DNA of 64,000 bases. It comes from UBA6016 sp964568395 (GTDB taxonomy: Bacteria > Campylobacterota > Campylobacteria > Campylobacterales > UBA6016). Where the stretch lies: contig CAZMPN010000004.1 in the NCBI GenBank assembly GCA_964568395.1, positions 1 through 64,000 of the forward strand, in the 5' to 3' direction. Shown in pieces: positions 8,817 to 18,077 of the stretch. Under the pieces are notes generated by a model that searched no databases, had not been told where the DNA came from, and saw only the letters and a program-made list of their open reading frames with translations. Position 1 is the first letter of the stretch. Each line of letters starts with the position of its first letter. Both the position numbers and the translations under genes were made by a program.

Positions 8817-9428
8817 ATGAAAAAAAGAGTTTTCAAAAAACATCTAGAGAGCGCCGAGAAGTACTTTATAGCCAAAAATTACGAGAAGGCGCTTTTTGAA
8901 TATTCTCTCGCTAGGCATGAAGATCCGGAGAGCCAAGACGTCAAGATAGGTATCTTGCTGTGCGATTTGGCCTATGAGATGGAAAATGAGGCGCACTCCC
9001 TTTTTGATTACTATATGATCGCCAAAAAAGAGAGCGCCGAGAATGCCGCGGAGCTGCTTGAAAAGATTATACTCTCGATAGATGGGGCGCTTAGCGCTAC
9101 GGCCGAACTTTTGACTCCGCCGTTAAAAGATAGGCTTGATTATGAGAATGCGATTTCATATGATGATTTTTTGAAAATAGTAGAGAAAAGGGGCGATTTC
9201 AAACGCGCCTTTGAAGACATTATGTTCTCTACTAGGGTTGTAATATCCGAAAAAAAAGATTTTATAAGCTTTCTAGAGAGCCTAGTCACAAACGGTTTCA
9301 ATGAAATGGCTATGAACTATCTGGAGAGCGCGAGCGCTATATTCCCGTCGAATAAAAAAATACGAGATTTATTCGACAAACTAAATCGGAAAGAAACAGT
9401 TGAAGCTAAGACTCCCAAAAAAATCTAA
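8817..9428 (+). CDS. TPR-repeat protein of unknown function
   Basis: 203 residues, cytoplasmic, with no signal or membrane segment. A tetratricopeptide-like unit is visible near residues 8-40 (ESAEKYFIAKNYEKALFEYS) and the rest is helical with a possible second unit near 160-190. It begins two bases after nfu and overlaps the start of murE by 29 bases, so the three genes are probably co-translated. No catalytic motif is seen; a partner-binding role is inference. Confidence 0.7.
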   Translation: MKKRVFKKHLESAEKYFIAKNYEKALFEYSLARHEDPESQDVKIGILLCDLAYEMENEAHSLFDYYMIAKKESAENAAELLEKIILSIDGALSATAELLTPPLKDRLDYENAISYDDFLKIVEKRGDFKRAFEDIMFSTRVVISEKKDFISFLESLVTNGFNEMAMNYLESASAIFPSNKKIRDLFDKLNRKETVEAKTPKKI

Positions 9429-10716
9429 CCTATCCGTAGAGTTTATTAGCGACAACTCGTCCGAATGCGACTCCGATACGGCTTTCTTGATCACTCCTCT
9501 ATCGGCCAAATATCTGGATGATGCAAAAGCCAGAGGGGTTAGTGTCTTTGTGGCTGCAAACGAGCTAAAAGAGATATTCGACCTATCGTCCATAAAAATT
9601 ATAGGGATTACCGGAACCAACGGTAAGACAACTACGGCTGCGGCGATATATTCGCTCCTTCTTGACCTCGGCAAAAAAGTAGCCCTGCAGGGAACGCGCG
9701 GATTTTTTATAAACGACGAGAGAATCGAAGAAAAATCCCTTACCACGCCGATGCAGCTAAATATATTCGCAAATATCTTGGCTGCGATAGAGCAAGGATG
9801 CGAATACTTCGTGATGGAGGTAAGCTCGCATGCAATAGCGCAAAAGCGTATAGAGGGGCTCTTATTCGCTCTTAAAATTATTACCAATATTACGCAAGAC
9901 CACCTCGATTTTCACAAAACATTCGAGAACTATCGCGATACAAAAAACGAATTTTTGTCTGACGAGAGCGTAAAACTTGTAAATATAGACGATGATAATA
10001 TAGCCTTTAATTCCAAGAACGCAAAGAGCTACGGACTAGAGAAGCATGCGGACTATAAAGTGGGCGCGTACTCCCTTAATGAAGGAATTTTTGCCGTAAT
10101 AGACCACGGCGGGGAAAACTGCTCATTCCATGCTTCCATGGCGGGAGTCTTTAATATATACAACATTACCGCGGCGGTGGCGGCCGTGCATATGCTAACA
10201 AACGAAAAGCTTGAAACTATTTGCGAAAACGTAGAAAAGTTCGGCGGAGTCGGCGGCAGGATGGAAATCGTAAGTCCATCCCCGCTCATAGTCGTTGATT
10301 TTGCGCATACGCCTGACGGCATAGCCAAGGTTCTAGAGGCGCTCGGCGGTTCAAAAATTACCGTGGTATTCGGCGCCGGCGGCGATAGGGATAGAGGCAA
10401 GAGGCCGCTCATGGGCAAGGAAGCCGCGCTTAGAGCCGCAAAACTTATAGTCACGAGCGACAATCCTAGAAGCGAAGAGCCTTCGGCGATTATAGCCGAC
10501 ATATTGGAAGGTATAGAGGATAAGAGTAAGGTATGTGTTTTGGAAGACAGATATGAGGCTATCAAAAAAGCGATACTTGAGCAAAAAGAGGATGAAATAG
10601 TAGCCATTCTCGGCAAGGGCGACGAGAGCAGCCAAATCTTCAAAGACCGTACAATCCATTTTGACGACCGCGAGACGGCAAGAGAGATTTTGAAACAAAA
10701 AACCGCTACCGCTTAA
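9400..10716 (+). CDS. murE: UDP-MurNAc-tripeptide ligase MurE
   Basis: Cytoplasmic Mur ligase adding the third amino acid of the peptidoglycan stem. ATP loop GITGTNGKTTT lies at about residues 67-77. The central domain has SSHAIAQKRIEG and NITQDHLDFH. The C-terminal DNPR motif (VTSDNPRSEEP) is the known signature for meso-diaminopimelate as substrate. At 438 residues it is shorter than E. coli MurE (about 495), mainly at the N-terminus. It starts with TTG inside the end of the preceding TPR gene; GGAAAGAAACAG is the only nearby ribosome binding site, and no in-frame ATG precedes the conserved region. Confidence 0.93.
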   Translation: MKLRLPKKSNLSVEFISDNSSECDSDTAFLITPLSAKYLDDAKARGVSVFVAANELKEIFDLSSIKIIGITGTNGKTTTAAAIYSLLLDLGKKVALQGTRGFFINDERIEEKSLTTPMQLNIFANILAAIEQGCEYFVMEVSSHAIAQKRIEGLLFALKIITNITQDHLDFHKTFENYRDTKNEFLSDESVKLVNIDDDNIAFNSKNAKSYGLEKHADYKVGAYSLNEGIFAVIDHGGENCSFHASMAGVFNIYNITAAVAAVHMLTNEKLETICENVEKFGGVGGRMEIVSPSPLIVVDFAHTPDGIAKVLEALGGSKITVVFGAGGDRDRGKRPLMGKEAALRAAKLIVTSDNPRSEEPSAIIADILEGIEDKSKVCVLEDRYEAIKKAILEQKEDEIVAILGKGDESSQIFKDRTIHFDDRETAREILKQKTATA

Positions 10717-10752
10717 TATTTAAGACTTATTTTATCCTATTTAAAACCTTTC

Positions 10753-10763
10753 TTTTGTAAAAT
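10753..10763 (+). promoter_or_regulatory. Likely sigma-70 promoter with extended -10 (TTTTG-TAAAAT)
   Basis: TTTTGTAAAAT fits the extended -10 style common in Campylobacterota. It lies 30 bases upstream of the ferredoxin-like gene in an A/T-rich gap after murE. No clear -35 is seen, as is usual in this group. Confidence 0.4.
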
Positions 10764-10792
10764 AACAAAAAAATAAATTAAAGGAGTCAGAA

Positions 10793-11173
10793 ATGGCGGG
10801 CATCCCACAACCAGCATTCTATCTGTTTATGTGTCAAGTTGAGAGACCTGAGGGCTTTCCTAAGGGTTCATGTATAAAACCGCACAACAGAGATATTTTT
10901 CAGTATTTGAGCGAATCTCTAATGAGAAACGGCGTAATAGGAACCGTAGTGCCTGTTCAAAGCGGCTGTCAAAACAGATGCAACCTTGGACCTGTGATGA
11001 TGGTAGAACCGGGACACACTATGTATGTCGGACTCACTAAAGAAAAAATTGATAAAATTATAAAAGAACATATCATCGGCGGAAACGTTGTAGAAGAGTA
11101 TGTAGTACCGAAAGAGATGTGGGCGGACGCTATCAGCCCTGAACAAATGAGAAAAATGGCCGGAGTCAGTTAA
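10793..11173 (+). CDS. Thioredoxin-like [2Fe-2S] ferredoxin
   Basis: 126-residue protein with four cysteines spaced C14-x12-C27-x31-C59-x3-C63, the pattern of thioredoxin-fold [2Fe-2S] ferredoxins (also found in NuoE and clostridial 2Fe-2S ferredoxin). No signal peptide, so a cytoplasmic electron carrier is likely. A strong AAAGGAG site precedes the ATG and panD follows six bases after the stop. Its electron partner cannot be told from context. Confidence 0.82.
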   Translation: MAGIPQPAFYLFMCQVERPEGFPKGSCIKPHNRDIFQYLSESLMRNGVIGTVVPVQSGCQNRCNLGPVMMVEPGHTMYVGLTKEKIDKIIKEHIIGGNVVEEYVVPKEMWADAISPEQMRKMAGVS

Positions 11174-11178
11174 AAATT

Positions 11179-11544
11179 ATGCGAATCGATATGCTTTACT
11201 CAAAAATCCATAGGGCGACAGTAACGGATGCGAACCTGAACTATGTAGGTTCCATTACTATCGATAGAGAGCTTATGGATGCCGCAAAAATGAGAGTGGG
11301 GCAAAAAGTTGAGATACTAAACATCAACAACGGTGAGCGTTTTTCTACTTATATCATCGAAGGCGAAAGAGGCAAAAGGGATATTTGTCTCAACGGCGCC
11401 GCCGCCAGAAAAGTTCACGTCGGCGATAAGATTATTATCGTAGCCTATGCTTCATTCGACGAGGACGAGTTAAGGAACTACTCTCCCGCTATCGTTATAG
11501 TGGACGACAAAAATAATATAGCCGAAATCGGAAGCGGCCTGTAA
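11179..11544 (+). CDS. panD: Aspartate 1-decarboxylase
   Basis: Makes beta-alanine from aspartate for pantothenate and CoA. The proenzyme self-cleaves between G24 and S25 (YVGSITID) to create the pyruvoyl cofactor at S25. Conserved MLYSKIHRATVT and NGAAARKV are present. The 121 residues match the family. Its TAA stop overlaps the ATG of ybaB. Confidence 0.96.
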   Translation: MRIDMLYSKIHRATVTDANLNYVGSITIDRELMDAAKMRVGQKVEILNINNGERFSTYIIEGERGKRDICLNGAAARKVHVGDKIIIVAYASFDEDELRNYSPAIVIVDDKNNIAEIGSGL

Positions 11545-11861
11545 TGTTCGAAGGTTTTGATTTTTCAAAACTGGGAGCCGCTTTTGAAGAGGCGCAAAAA
11601 AAAGCAAAGGAGCTTGAAGAAAAAAGCTCCAACCTATCCTTTACCGCAAAAAGCGGAGGCGGTCTTGTAAGCGTTACCGTAAACGGTAAATTTGAAGTGC
11701 TGGACATCACTATAGACGATTCTCTTCTCGAGGATAAAGAGTCTATGCAGATACTCCTTATGAGCGCTTTTAACGACGCCGTAAAATCCGCCATAGAAAA
11801 CCAGAAGCATGACGCCATGTCTATGCTGGGCGGCTTCAATCCATTTGCAAAAAACGGTTAA
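11544..11861 (+). CDS. YbaB/EbfC family nucleoid-associated protein
   Basis: 105 residues with the YbaB arrangement: an N-terminal Lys/Glu-rich helix (EEAQKKAKELEEKSS), a beta core (SGGGLVSVTVNGKFEVLDITIDDSLL) and C-terminal helices ending MLGGFNPFAKNG. Members form tweezer-like dimers that bind DNA. It is tightly packed between panD and ispA rather than next to dnaX/recR as in E. coli. Confidence 0.88.
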   Translation: MFEGFDFSKLGAAFEEAQKKAKELEEKSSNLSFTAKSGGGLVSVTVNGKFEVLDITIDDSLLEDKESMQILLMSAFNDAVKSAIENQKHDAMSMLGGFNPFAKNG

Positions 11862-11870
11862 TCTGCCGTT

Positions 11871-12722
11871 ATGCTAGAGCTTTTCGAAGACCACCTAAAA
11901 AACAATCCCATAAAAGTAGACTCTTTTCATCCCTCTTTTGAAGAGACGCTGAATAATATGCTTTTAGTCGGCGGCAAAAGATTTCGCCCTATGCTGCTTT
12001 TGTCCGTAGTAAACGCTCTTTGTCCGCAGATGGTAAAAAACTCTTTTGACGTGGCTCTCGGACTCGAGTGTCTGCATACCTATTCGCTCATACATGACGA
12101 CCTGCCTTGCATGGACGACTCCCCGCTTAGGCGAGGCCATCCTACGCTTCACACCATATACGGGGACGCTGCCGCGGTCCTTGCCGGAGACGCCCTAAAT
12201 ACACACGCTTTTTATCTTATCGCAAACTCTAGATTAAGCAGCGACGTAAAAATAGAGCTGGTGCAAATCCTTGGCCGAGACGGCGGAACATACGGCATGG
12301 TGCTGGGGCAGGCCATAGACCTCTATTTTGAGCAAAAAAAGCTTTCCATCGAAGAGCTAAAATTCCTGCATATACATAAAACCGCCAAACTTATAGCCGC
12401 TTCGCTTGTGATGGGAGCCGTCATAGCTTGCGCAAAAGATGATTTGAAAGAGAGGCTGTATGATTTTGGAATCAGGCTTGGGCTTTTCTTTCAAGTCAGG
12501 GATGATTTGCTGGACGCTCTCTCGTCAGAGGAAAAAGAGGGGAAAAAGGTGCAAAACGACGGCGCAAAAAACAGCTTTGTCAATCTGCTCGGCGTCGATG
12601 GCGCAAAGGCCGAGTTTTCGGCGTTGAAAAACGAACTGCAAGCAGATATAGGCTCTTTTGGCGGCAACCTGTCTGTTGCGCTAAATGCCGTGTGCGAAAG
12701 ATATTTTAAAGAAGATTTTTGA
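11871..12722 (+). CDS. ispA: Polyprenyl synthetase, probable farnesyl diphosphate synthase
   Basis: Condenses isopentenyl diphosphate with allylic diphosphates. The first Asp-rich motif is HDDLPCMDDSPLRRG and the second is QVRDDLLD, with GGKRFRPML at the N-terminus. The 283 residues and the CxxxD-type first motif fit short-chain (C15) synthases. It stops ten bases before the tkt start, so the two are probably co-transcribed. Confidence 0.9.
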   Translation: MLELFEDHLKNNPIKVDSFHPSFEETLNNMLLVGGKRFRPMLLLSVVNALCPQMVKNSFDVALGLECLHTYSLIHDDLPCMDDSPLRRGHPTLHTIYGDAAAVLAGDALNTHAFYLIANSRLSSDVKIELVQILGRDGGTYGMVLGQAIDLYFEQKKLSIEELKFLHIHKTAKLIAASLVMGAVIACAKDDLKERLYDFGIRLGLFFQVRDDLLDALSSEEKEGKKVQNDGAKNSFVNLLGVDGAKAEFSALKNELQADIGSFGGNLSVALNAVCERYFKEDF

Positions 12723-12732
12723 GGAGAAACCA

Positions 12733-14673
12733 ATGCCTGGAACTAATATGCTAAAAAAAATGTCAGATACGATTAAATTTCTGGCTTGCGATATGGTGCA
12801 AGCCGCGAATTCCGGACACCCTGGGATGCCGATGGGGTTGTCGGATATTATGAGCGTATTCAACTCTTTTTACAAACATAATCCCGCAAATCCAAACTGG
12901 TTAAACAGGGATAGGGTTGTTTTCTCCGGCGGACACGGCAGCTCGCTTATATATTCGCTTTTGCATCTTTGGGGTTACGACGTCTCTTTGGATGATCTGA
13001 AAAACTTTAGGCAGCTAGACTCCAAGACGCCTGGACATCCGGAATACGGACACACTCCCGGCGTAGAGGTGACTACCGGGCCGCTTGGGCAGGGGTTTGC
13101 CAATGCGGTAGGTTTTGCGTTTGCTTCAAAATATGCACAGCATCTACTAAACACGCCGACGGCAAAAGTGATAGACCACAAAGTCTACTGCTTTTGCGGC
13201 GACGGCGATTTGGAAGAGGGTATAAGCTATGAAGCGGCCTCTCTTGCGGGACATCATGCGCTTTCAAATCTGGTAGTCGTGTACGATAGTAATAATATTA
13301 CGATAGAGGGCGAAGCTACTATAGCCCTGTCCGAAAATATCAGGGGCAGGTTTGAGGCGCAAGGCTGGGCCGTGCTAGAGATAGACGGACATGATTTTGG
13401 GCAAATAGAAGGCGCGTTTAGCGAAGCGGTCAGCGGCAAAACAGGCAAACCGACTCTAATAATCGCAAAAACCAAGATAGCAAAAGGCGCGGCTACCATG
13501 GAAGGTTCGCACCATACGCACGGGGCGCCCCTTGGCGACGATGAGATTAAAGCCTCAAAAACGGCGGCCGGATTTGACGCGGACGCAAAATTTAACATCC
13601 CGGAAGATGTGCTGATAAGATTTAGATGCGCCAAAGAGAAGGGCGAGCTGGAAGAGAAGCTTTGGAATAAGACGCTTCTGGAGCTTCCTGAGCGAGAAAA
13701 AAACGACTACCTAAATGCGCTATTAAATCCGGATTTTACGAAAGTGGCATATCCTGAATTTGAAATAGGCTCAAAAGTAGCGACGAGGGATTCAAACGGC
13801 AAAATTCTAAACGCGATAGCGAAGGCATACCCTGGTTTTATCGGCGGCAGCGCGGATCTTTCGCCTTCCAATAAGACGGAGCTGAATGGACTGGGCGATT
13901 TCCCTAGGGGGAGGAATATCAGATTCGGTATTCGTGAGCATGCGATGGGCGCTATCACGAACGCCATTTCTCTTTACGGACTATTCAGGCCGTTTTGCGC
14001 GACGTTCTTCGTATTTTCCGACTACCTAAAGCCGGCTGTCAGAGTAGCCGCTCTTATGGGGGCAAAAGAGTATTTCGTATTTACGCATGATAGTATAGGC
14101 GTCGGTGAGGACGGCCCTACGCATCAGCCGATAGAACACCTAAGTTCCCTAAGGGCGCTTCCTGGGTTTTACGTATTTAGACCTTGCGACGCAAACGAAA
14201 ATATAGCATCATGGAAAACGGCTTTGGAGCTTAACGCCCCTAGCGCATTCGTATGCTCAAGACAAGGACTTGAAGTCCTGAGCGCCAGCAAAAATGCCGA
14301 CATATCAAAAGGCGCCTACAAGGTAGTGGACAAAGCCGGCGCCAAAGTTACGCTAATGGCAAGCGGCAGCGAGGTGCATACGGCTATTGCCGCCGCAAAA
14401 CTTCTTGAAGACGGCGGAATAGCCGCAAACGTCGTAAGCGTGCCTTGTTTTGACCTGTTTGTGGAGGCTGGATGCGAATACCAAAAAACGCTTCTCAATG
14501 ACACGAAAGTCGTTGCGGTAGAGGCCGCAAGCGCAGCCGAGTGGTATAGATTTGCGGATGACATAGTATGCATGGAGAGTTTCGGCGCTAGCGGTAAAGA
14601 CTCCGCGCTATTCAAACATTTCGGCTTCACCGCCGAAAATGTAGCGGAAAGGGCTAAAGCGCTACTAAAGTAA
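12733..14673 (+). CDS. tkt: Transketolase
   Basis: Thiamine diphosphate enzyme of the non-oxidative pentose phosphate pathway. ThDP/metal site CGDGDLEEGISYEAASLAG, substrate residues ANSGHPGMPMG near the start, and the pyrimidine domain DGPTHQPIEHL are present. I take the ATG at 12733, after GAGGAGAAACC, giving 646 residues; an upstream in-frame ATG at 12685 would add 16 residues lying inside ispA and has no good ribosome binding site. gapA follows. Confidence 0.96.
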   Translation: MPGTNMLKKMSDTIKFLACDMVQAANSGHPGMPMGLSDIMSVFNSFYKHNPANPNWLNRDRVVFSGGHGSSLIYSLLHLWGYDVSLDDLKNFRQLDSKTPGHPEYGHTPGVEVTTGPLGQGFANAVGFAFASKYAQHLLNTPTAKVIDHKVYCFCGDGDLEEGISYEAASLAGHHALSNLVVVYDSNNITIEGEATIALSENIRGRFEAQGWAVLEIDGHDFGQIEGAFSEAVSGKTGKPTLIIAKTKIAKGAATMEGSHHTHGAPLGDDEIKASKTAAGFDADAKFNIPEDVLIRFRCAKEKGELEEKLWNKTLLELPEREKNDYLNALLNPDFTKVAYPEFEIGSKVATRDSNGKILNAIAKAYPGFIGGSADLSPSNKTELNGLGDFPRGRNIRFGIREHAMGAITNAISLYGLFRPFCATFFVFSDYLKPAVRVAALMGAKEYFVFTHDSIGVGEDGPTHQPIEHLSSLRALPGFYVFRPCDANENIASWKTALELNAPSAFVCSRQGLEVLSASKNADISKGAYKVVDKAGAKVTLMASGSEVHTAIAAAKLLEDGGIAANVVSVPCFDLFVEAGCEYQKTLLNDTKVVAVEAASAAEWYRFADDIVCMESFGASGKDSALFKHFGFTAENVAERAKALLK

Positions 14674-14690
14674 CACTACTGCAAAATAAG

Positions 14691-14702
14691 TTTTGCTAAA
14701 AT
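14691..14702 (+). promoter_or_regulatory. Likely gapA promoter, extended -10 (TTTTGC-TAAAAT)
   Basis: TTTTGCTAAAAT matches the extended -10 form typical of Campylobacterota and lies 27 bases upstream of the gapA ATG, in the short gap after tkt. The ribosome binding site GAGGGGGA follows. Confidence 0.45.
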
Positions 14703-14729
14703 CAAATAAATTTATGCGAGGGGGACAAA

Positions 14730-15722
14730 ATGGCTTTAAAAGTTGCTATTAACGGCTTCGGAAGAATCGGAAGATGTGTGGCTAGAGTGATAGCCAATAG
14801 AGACGACGTAGAACTTGTAGCGATAAACGACCTTGCCGATATAGAAGAGCTCGCGTATTTGATGAGATACGATACGGTGCACGGCAGATTTAACAAAGAA
14901 GTTTCCGTGGAAAACGGCAGCCTTGTTATCGGCGGCAAAAAAGTAAAGGTATTCAGCGAGAAAGACCCGGCCGCTCTTAGATTTGCGGACGCCGGGGCAG
15001 AGGTTATGCTCGAGTGTACCGGGCTTTTTCTAGAAAGGGAAAAAGTACAGTGTCATATCGACAACGGTATCAAAAAAGTACTATTCTCGGCTCCAGCAAA
15101 AGACGATACTCCTACATTCGTACTTGGCGTGAATGACCATGAGTACAATGGCGAGACTATTATCTCAAACGCCTCTTGTACGACAAACTGCCTAGCCCCT
15201 ATGGTCAAAGTATTGGATGACGCATACGGCATCGAAAATGGGCTTATAACCACGATACACTCTTATACGAACGATCAGGCGATACTCGACATTATCCATA
15301 AAAAAGAGAGAAGAAGGGGTAGGGCCGGCGCTGCGAACATCATCCCTACGACTACCGGCGCGGCAAAAGCCATAGGCAAAGTGCTACCTCATCTAAAAGG
15401 TAAGCTGGACGGCCTGTCTGTCAGGGTGCCGACTCCGGACGTCTCTATGACCGATCTATCCGCCACGCTAAAAAAAGCGGCCAGCGTTGAGGAGATAAAC
15501 GAGCTGTTTAGAGCCGCGTCAAACGGCGCATTTAAAAACATAATTACCGTGGATGAAGAGAAGAGAGTGTCTATGGATTTTAGAACCGACCCGTCAAGCT
15601 GCATATTCATAACCGATACGACAAAAGTAATCGGCAATAATATCAAGGTAATGGCTTGGTACGACAACGAATGGGGTTATTCTAACAGGCTAGTAGATAT
15701 GGCGGTCAGAATAGGCGCATAA
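14730..15722 (+). CDS. gapA: Glyceraldehyde-3-phosphate dehydrogenase, type I
   Basis: Glycolytic/gluconeogenic enzyme. The Rossmann start INGFGRIGR and the NDLAD segment near residue 33, which favours NAD, are present. Catalytic C150 lies in SNASCTTNC. The 330 residues are of family length. No pgk follows: the next gene is convergent. Confidence 0.96.
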   Translation: MALKVAINGFGRIGRCVARVIANRDDVELVAINDLADIEELAYLMRYDTVHGRFNKEVSVENGSLVIGGKKVKVFSEKDPAALRFADAGAEVMLECTGLFLEREKVQCHIDNGIKKVLFSAPAKDDTPTFVLGVNDHEYNGETIISNASCTTNCLAPMVKVLDDAYGIENGLITTIHSYTNDQAILDIIHKKERRRGRAGAANIIPTTTGAAKAIGKVLPHLKGKLDGLSVRVPTPDVSMTDLSATLKKAASVEEINELFRAASNGAFKNIITVDEEKRVSMDFRTDPSSCIFITDTTKVIGNNIKVMAWYDNEWGYSNRLVDMAVRIGA

Positions 15723-15724
15723 GT

Positions 15725-15752
15725 AAAAACGGAGCAGGCTTTCGCCTACTCC
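15725..15752 (-). terminator. Terminator of the metallo-beta-lactamase-fold gene
   Basis: On the minus strand GGAG-T-AGGC, loop GAAA, GCCT-G-CTCC is followed by GTTTTT. The stem includes the stop codon of the minus-strand hydrolase and ends eight bases from the gapA stop, so it could also slow gapA transcripts, which lack a U-run. Confidence 0.6.
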
Positions 15753-16651
15753 ATCTCCGCTTCCTGAAATGCCAATATTATATTTTTCGGATTTTCATCC
15801 CACAATGCCGCATTTTTAAACTCGCTCATATCCACCGCTTTTGTTATGCCATCGAGCTCAACGCCTTTTTCAATAGCTGTTTTGACGCCTTCTCTTAGCT
15901 TGGTGATATAAGAGAGCGCAAACTCGTACGACTCTCTGCTGCTAGTCTTGCCGTGTCCGCCGACTATATGTCTAAAATCCAGTTTTCCTATCTCTTTTAA
16001 CGCCTCAAGCGAACCTTTTGGGCTGCCGTCCCTTAGCGGCACTATCATCTGGCTATATGCCAAATCCCCGGCTATGACGGTTTTTGCAGCCGGATAATAG
16101 ACTATTATGTCGGCTGCAGTGTGCGCTTTTTTGGACGGCTTGAATATGAGAAGGTCGCCTCTTCTCGCTTTGATCGTCATATTTGAGTCTATATATTTGG
16201 TAGGCAGGGTGACGGCGCTTTTCTCCCACGCCTCTTTCGATACTACGTTTTTATAGCTATCGAACCGCTCCGGGAGTTTTTCGTACGCCTCTTTGATACC
16301 GGCATCGCCTATTATTTTAATATTTTTTTCTTTGTAGTACGCATTTCCGCCGAGATGATCGTTGTGGTAGTGCGTATTGAGGACAAGCGTTATTCTCTTG
16401 CCCATTATTTTTTCTATCTTCTCTGAGGCCTCTTTGGCATATTTGTAAGTAGGACCGGTATCGACGGCTAGCACCCCGCCGCCCAGCTCTATATAGCAGC
16501 TGTTTACCATGTTGCCGTTATTTTTATTTGACGGCGCTCCCGGCTCGCCGAATATGCAGTATACGCCGTCGGTAACTTTTTGCGGCTTCAAATCGTAGCT
16601 AAACCCGAAAACCGATGCCGCCGCGACCATAGATAGAAACAAATTTCTCAT
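15746..16651 (-). CDS. Periplasmic metallo-beta-lactamase-fold hydrolase
   Basis: 301 residues with an N-terminal signal peptide (RNLFLSMVAAASVFGFS), so probably exported. The zinc motif HxHxDH is H94-Y-H96-N-D98-H99, with later ligand candidates in SKKAHTAADI, VIAGDLAY and IVGGHGK. The family contains lactonases, beta-lactamases, sulfur-oxidation SoxH-like and quinoprotein-relay hydrolases; nothing here selects one. It stands alone between convergent gapA and codirectional gdhA. Confidence 0.8.
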   Translation of the reverse strand: MRNLFLSMVAAASVFGFSYDLKPQKVTDGVYCIFGEPGAPSNKNNGNMVNSCYIELGGGVLAVDTGPTYKYAKEASEKIEKIMGKRITLVLNTHYHNDHLGGNAYYKEKNIKIIGDAGIKEAYEKLPERFDSYKNVVSKEAWEKSAVTLPTKYIDSNMTIKARRGDLLIFKPSKKAHTAADIIVYYPAAKTVIAGDLAYSQMIVPLRDGSPKGSLEALKEIGKLDFRHIVGGHGKTSSRESYEFALSYITKLREGVKTAIEKGVELDGITKAVDMSEFKNAALWDENPKNIILAFQEAEME

Positions 16652-16661
16652 GCATACCTCA

Positions 16662-16689
16662 AACTATAATTTTTATTTATTCTATAGTT
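16662..16689. repeat. Inverted repeat upstream of the periplasmic hydrolase
   Basis: AACTATA (16662-16668) and TATAGTT (16683-16689) are separated by 14 A/T-rich bases in the 63-base gap between gdhA and the hydrolase start. It could be a regulator site or part of the promoter; A/T richness makes chance plausible. Confidence 0.3.
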
Positions 16690-16714
16690 ATAAAGTAAAT
16701 TTAGAGTAAAAACC

Positions 16715-18037
16715 TTATAAGCCTTGTTTTATCATCGCGTCGGCAACCTTTCTGAAACCGGCTATATTCGCGCCCATCTTGAGATTTTTTTTATTTCCGA
16801 ACTCCATAGCCGTCTCTTGGCAGATGGCGAAAATATTTTGCATTATCTTGTAGAGTTTGGCATCCACCTCCTCAAACGAAGAGCGCAAAAAGATCGCGTC
16901 TTGCCCCATCTCCAGACCGCTGACGGCTACCCCTCCGGCATTGGCGGCTTTTGACGGCGCATACGGTATGCCGGACTCTATAAGCAAATCGGCCGCTTCG
17001 TTGGTTAACGGCATGTTCGCGCCTTCAACCACCGCTTTGACTCCGTTTTTTACCATCGTCTGGGCGCCGTCCAAGTCCACTTCGTTTTGCGTGGCGCAGA
17101 AAAAAGCGTAGTCGCAAACGGTATCTGTTATTTTTTTATTTGCCGCAAACTCTGCGTCTTTTGATTTGGTATACTCGGCAAGAGAGCCCCTGTCTATCTC
17201 TTTTATCCGTTTGATTAGCTCTACGTCTATCCCGTTTATATCCGTAAGTACGCCGCTTCTATCGGAGCAGGCTATTACTTTCGCGCCAAGCGCGTTCAGT
17301 TTTTCCATCGTATATATGGCGACGTTGCCGCTGCCGCTGACTATGCATCTCTTGCCTTCGAATCCAAGATTGGAGCTTTCAAGCATGGCTTTTGCGAAAT
17401 ATACCGCACCGTATCCGGTCGCCTCGCGTCTGGCGAAGCTTCCGCCAAAAAGAGGGGATTTGCCCGTAAGCGCTCCGTCGAATCTATTCGCTATTTTTTT
17501 GTATTCGCCGAACATATAGCCTATCTCTTTCTCGCCGACTCCTATGTCGCCGGCTGGAATGTCCGTGTGGGCTCCTATGTATGGCGCAAGCCCTTTTATG
17601 AACGCCTGGCAAAAACGCATCACTTCGCGCTCAGACCTGCCTTTTGGATTGAAATCGGAACCGCCCTTGGCGCCGCCAAGCATAAGTCCCGTAAGCGCAT
17701 TTTTGAAAGCCTGCTCAAATCCCAAAAATTTAAGAGCCGACAGGCTGATGCCGCTTTCAAACCTGAGTCCGCCCTTGTACGGCCCTATGGCGGAGCTAAA
17801 CTGAACCCTTATTCCTTGGTTTATCTCGATGTTTCCATCATCTTTTTCCCATACTACGCGAAATTTTATGATTTTTTCCGGCTCGGCTATGCGCTCCAAT
17901 ACTCTATGTTTTTCATATTTGCCGTCTCTCTCTAGCAGGGGGGAGATGGAGCCGAAGACTTCCGCGGCCGCTTGGATAAATTCCGGTTGGTGGTAATATT
18001 TTGAGTTTAAATCGTCTAAAACTTTTTGTATATACAT
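16715..18037 (-). CDS. gdhA: Glutamate dehydrogenase
   Basis: Interconverts 2-oxoglutarate plus ammonium and glutamate. The 440-residue length and the segments GPYKGGLRFESGIS, LMLGGAKGGSDFNPKG and PAGDIGVGEKEIGYM place it in the hexameric, usually NADP-dependent, assimilatory class. The nucleotide fold is near VSGSGNVAIYTMEKL. It lies just downstream of the ech genes on the same strand (about 40 bases from echF), so read-through is possible. Confidence 0.95.
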   Translation of the reverse strand: MYIQKVLDDLNSKYYHQPEFIQAAAEVFGSISPLLERDGKYEKHRVLERIAEPEKIIKFRVVWEKDDGNIEINQGIRVQFSSAIGPYKGGLRFESGISLSALKFLGFEQAFKNALTGLMLGGAKGGSDFNPKGRSEREVMRFCQAFIKGLAPYIGAHTDIPAGDIGVGEKEIGYMFGEYKKIANRFDGALTGKSPLFGGSFARREATGYGAVYFAKAMLESSNLGFEGKRCIVSGSGNVAIYTMEKLNALGAKVIACSDRSGVLTDINGIDVELIKRIKEIDRGSLAEYTKSKDAEFAANKKITDTVCDYAFFCATQNEVDLDGAQTMVKNGVKAVVEGANMPLTNEAADLLIESGIPYAPSKAANAGGVAVSGLEMGQDAIFLRSSFEEVDAKLYKIMQNIFAICQETAMEFGNKKNLKMGANIAGFRKVADAMIKQGL

Positions 18038-18077
18038 TTGTCATATTCCTCGTTTGGCGTGCAAAAGAATATACAGG

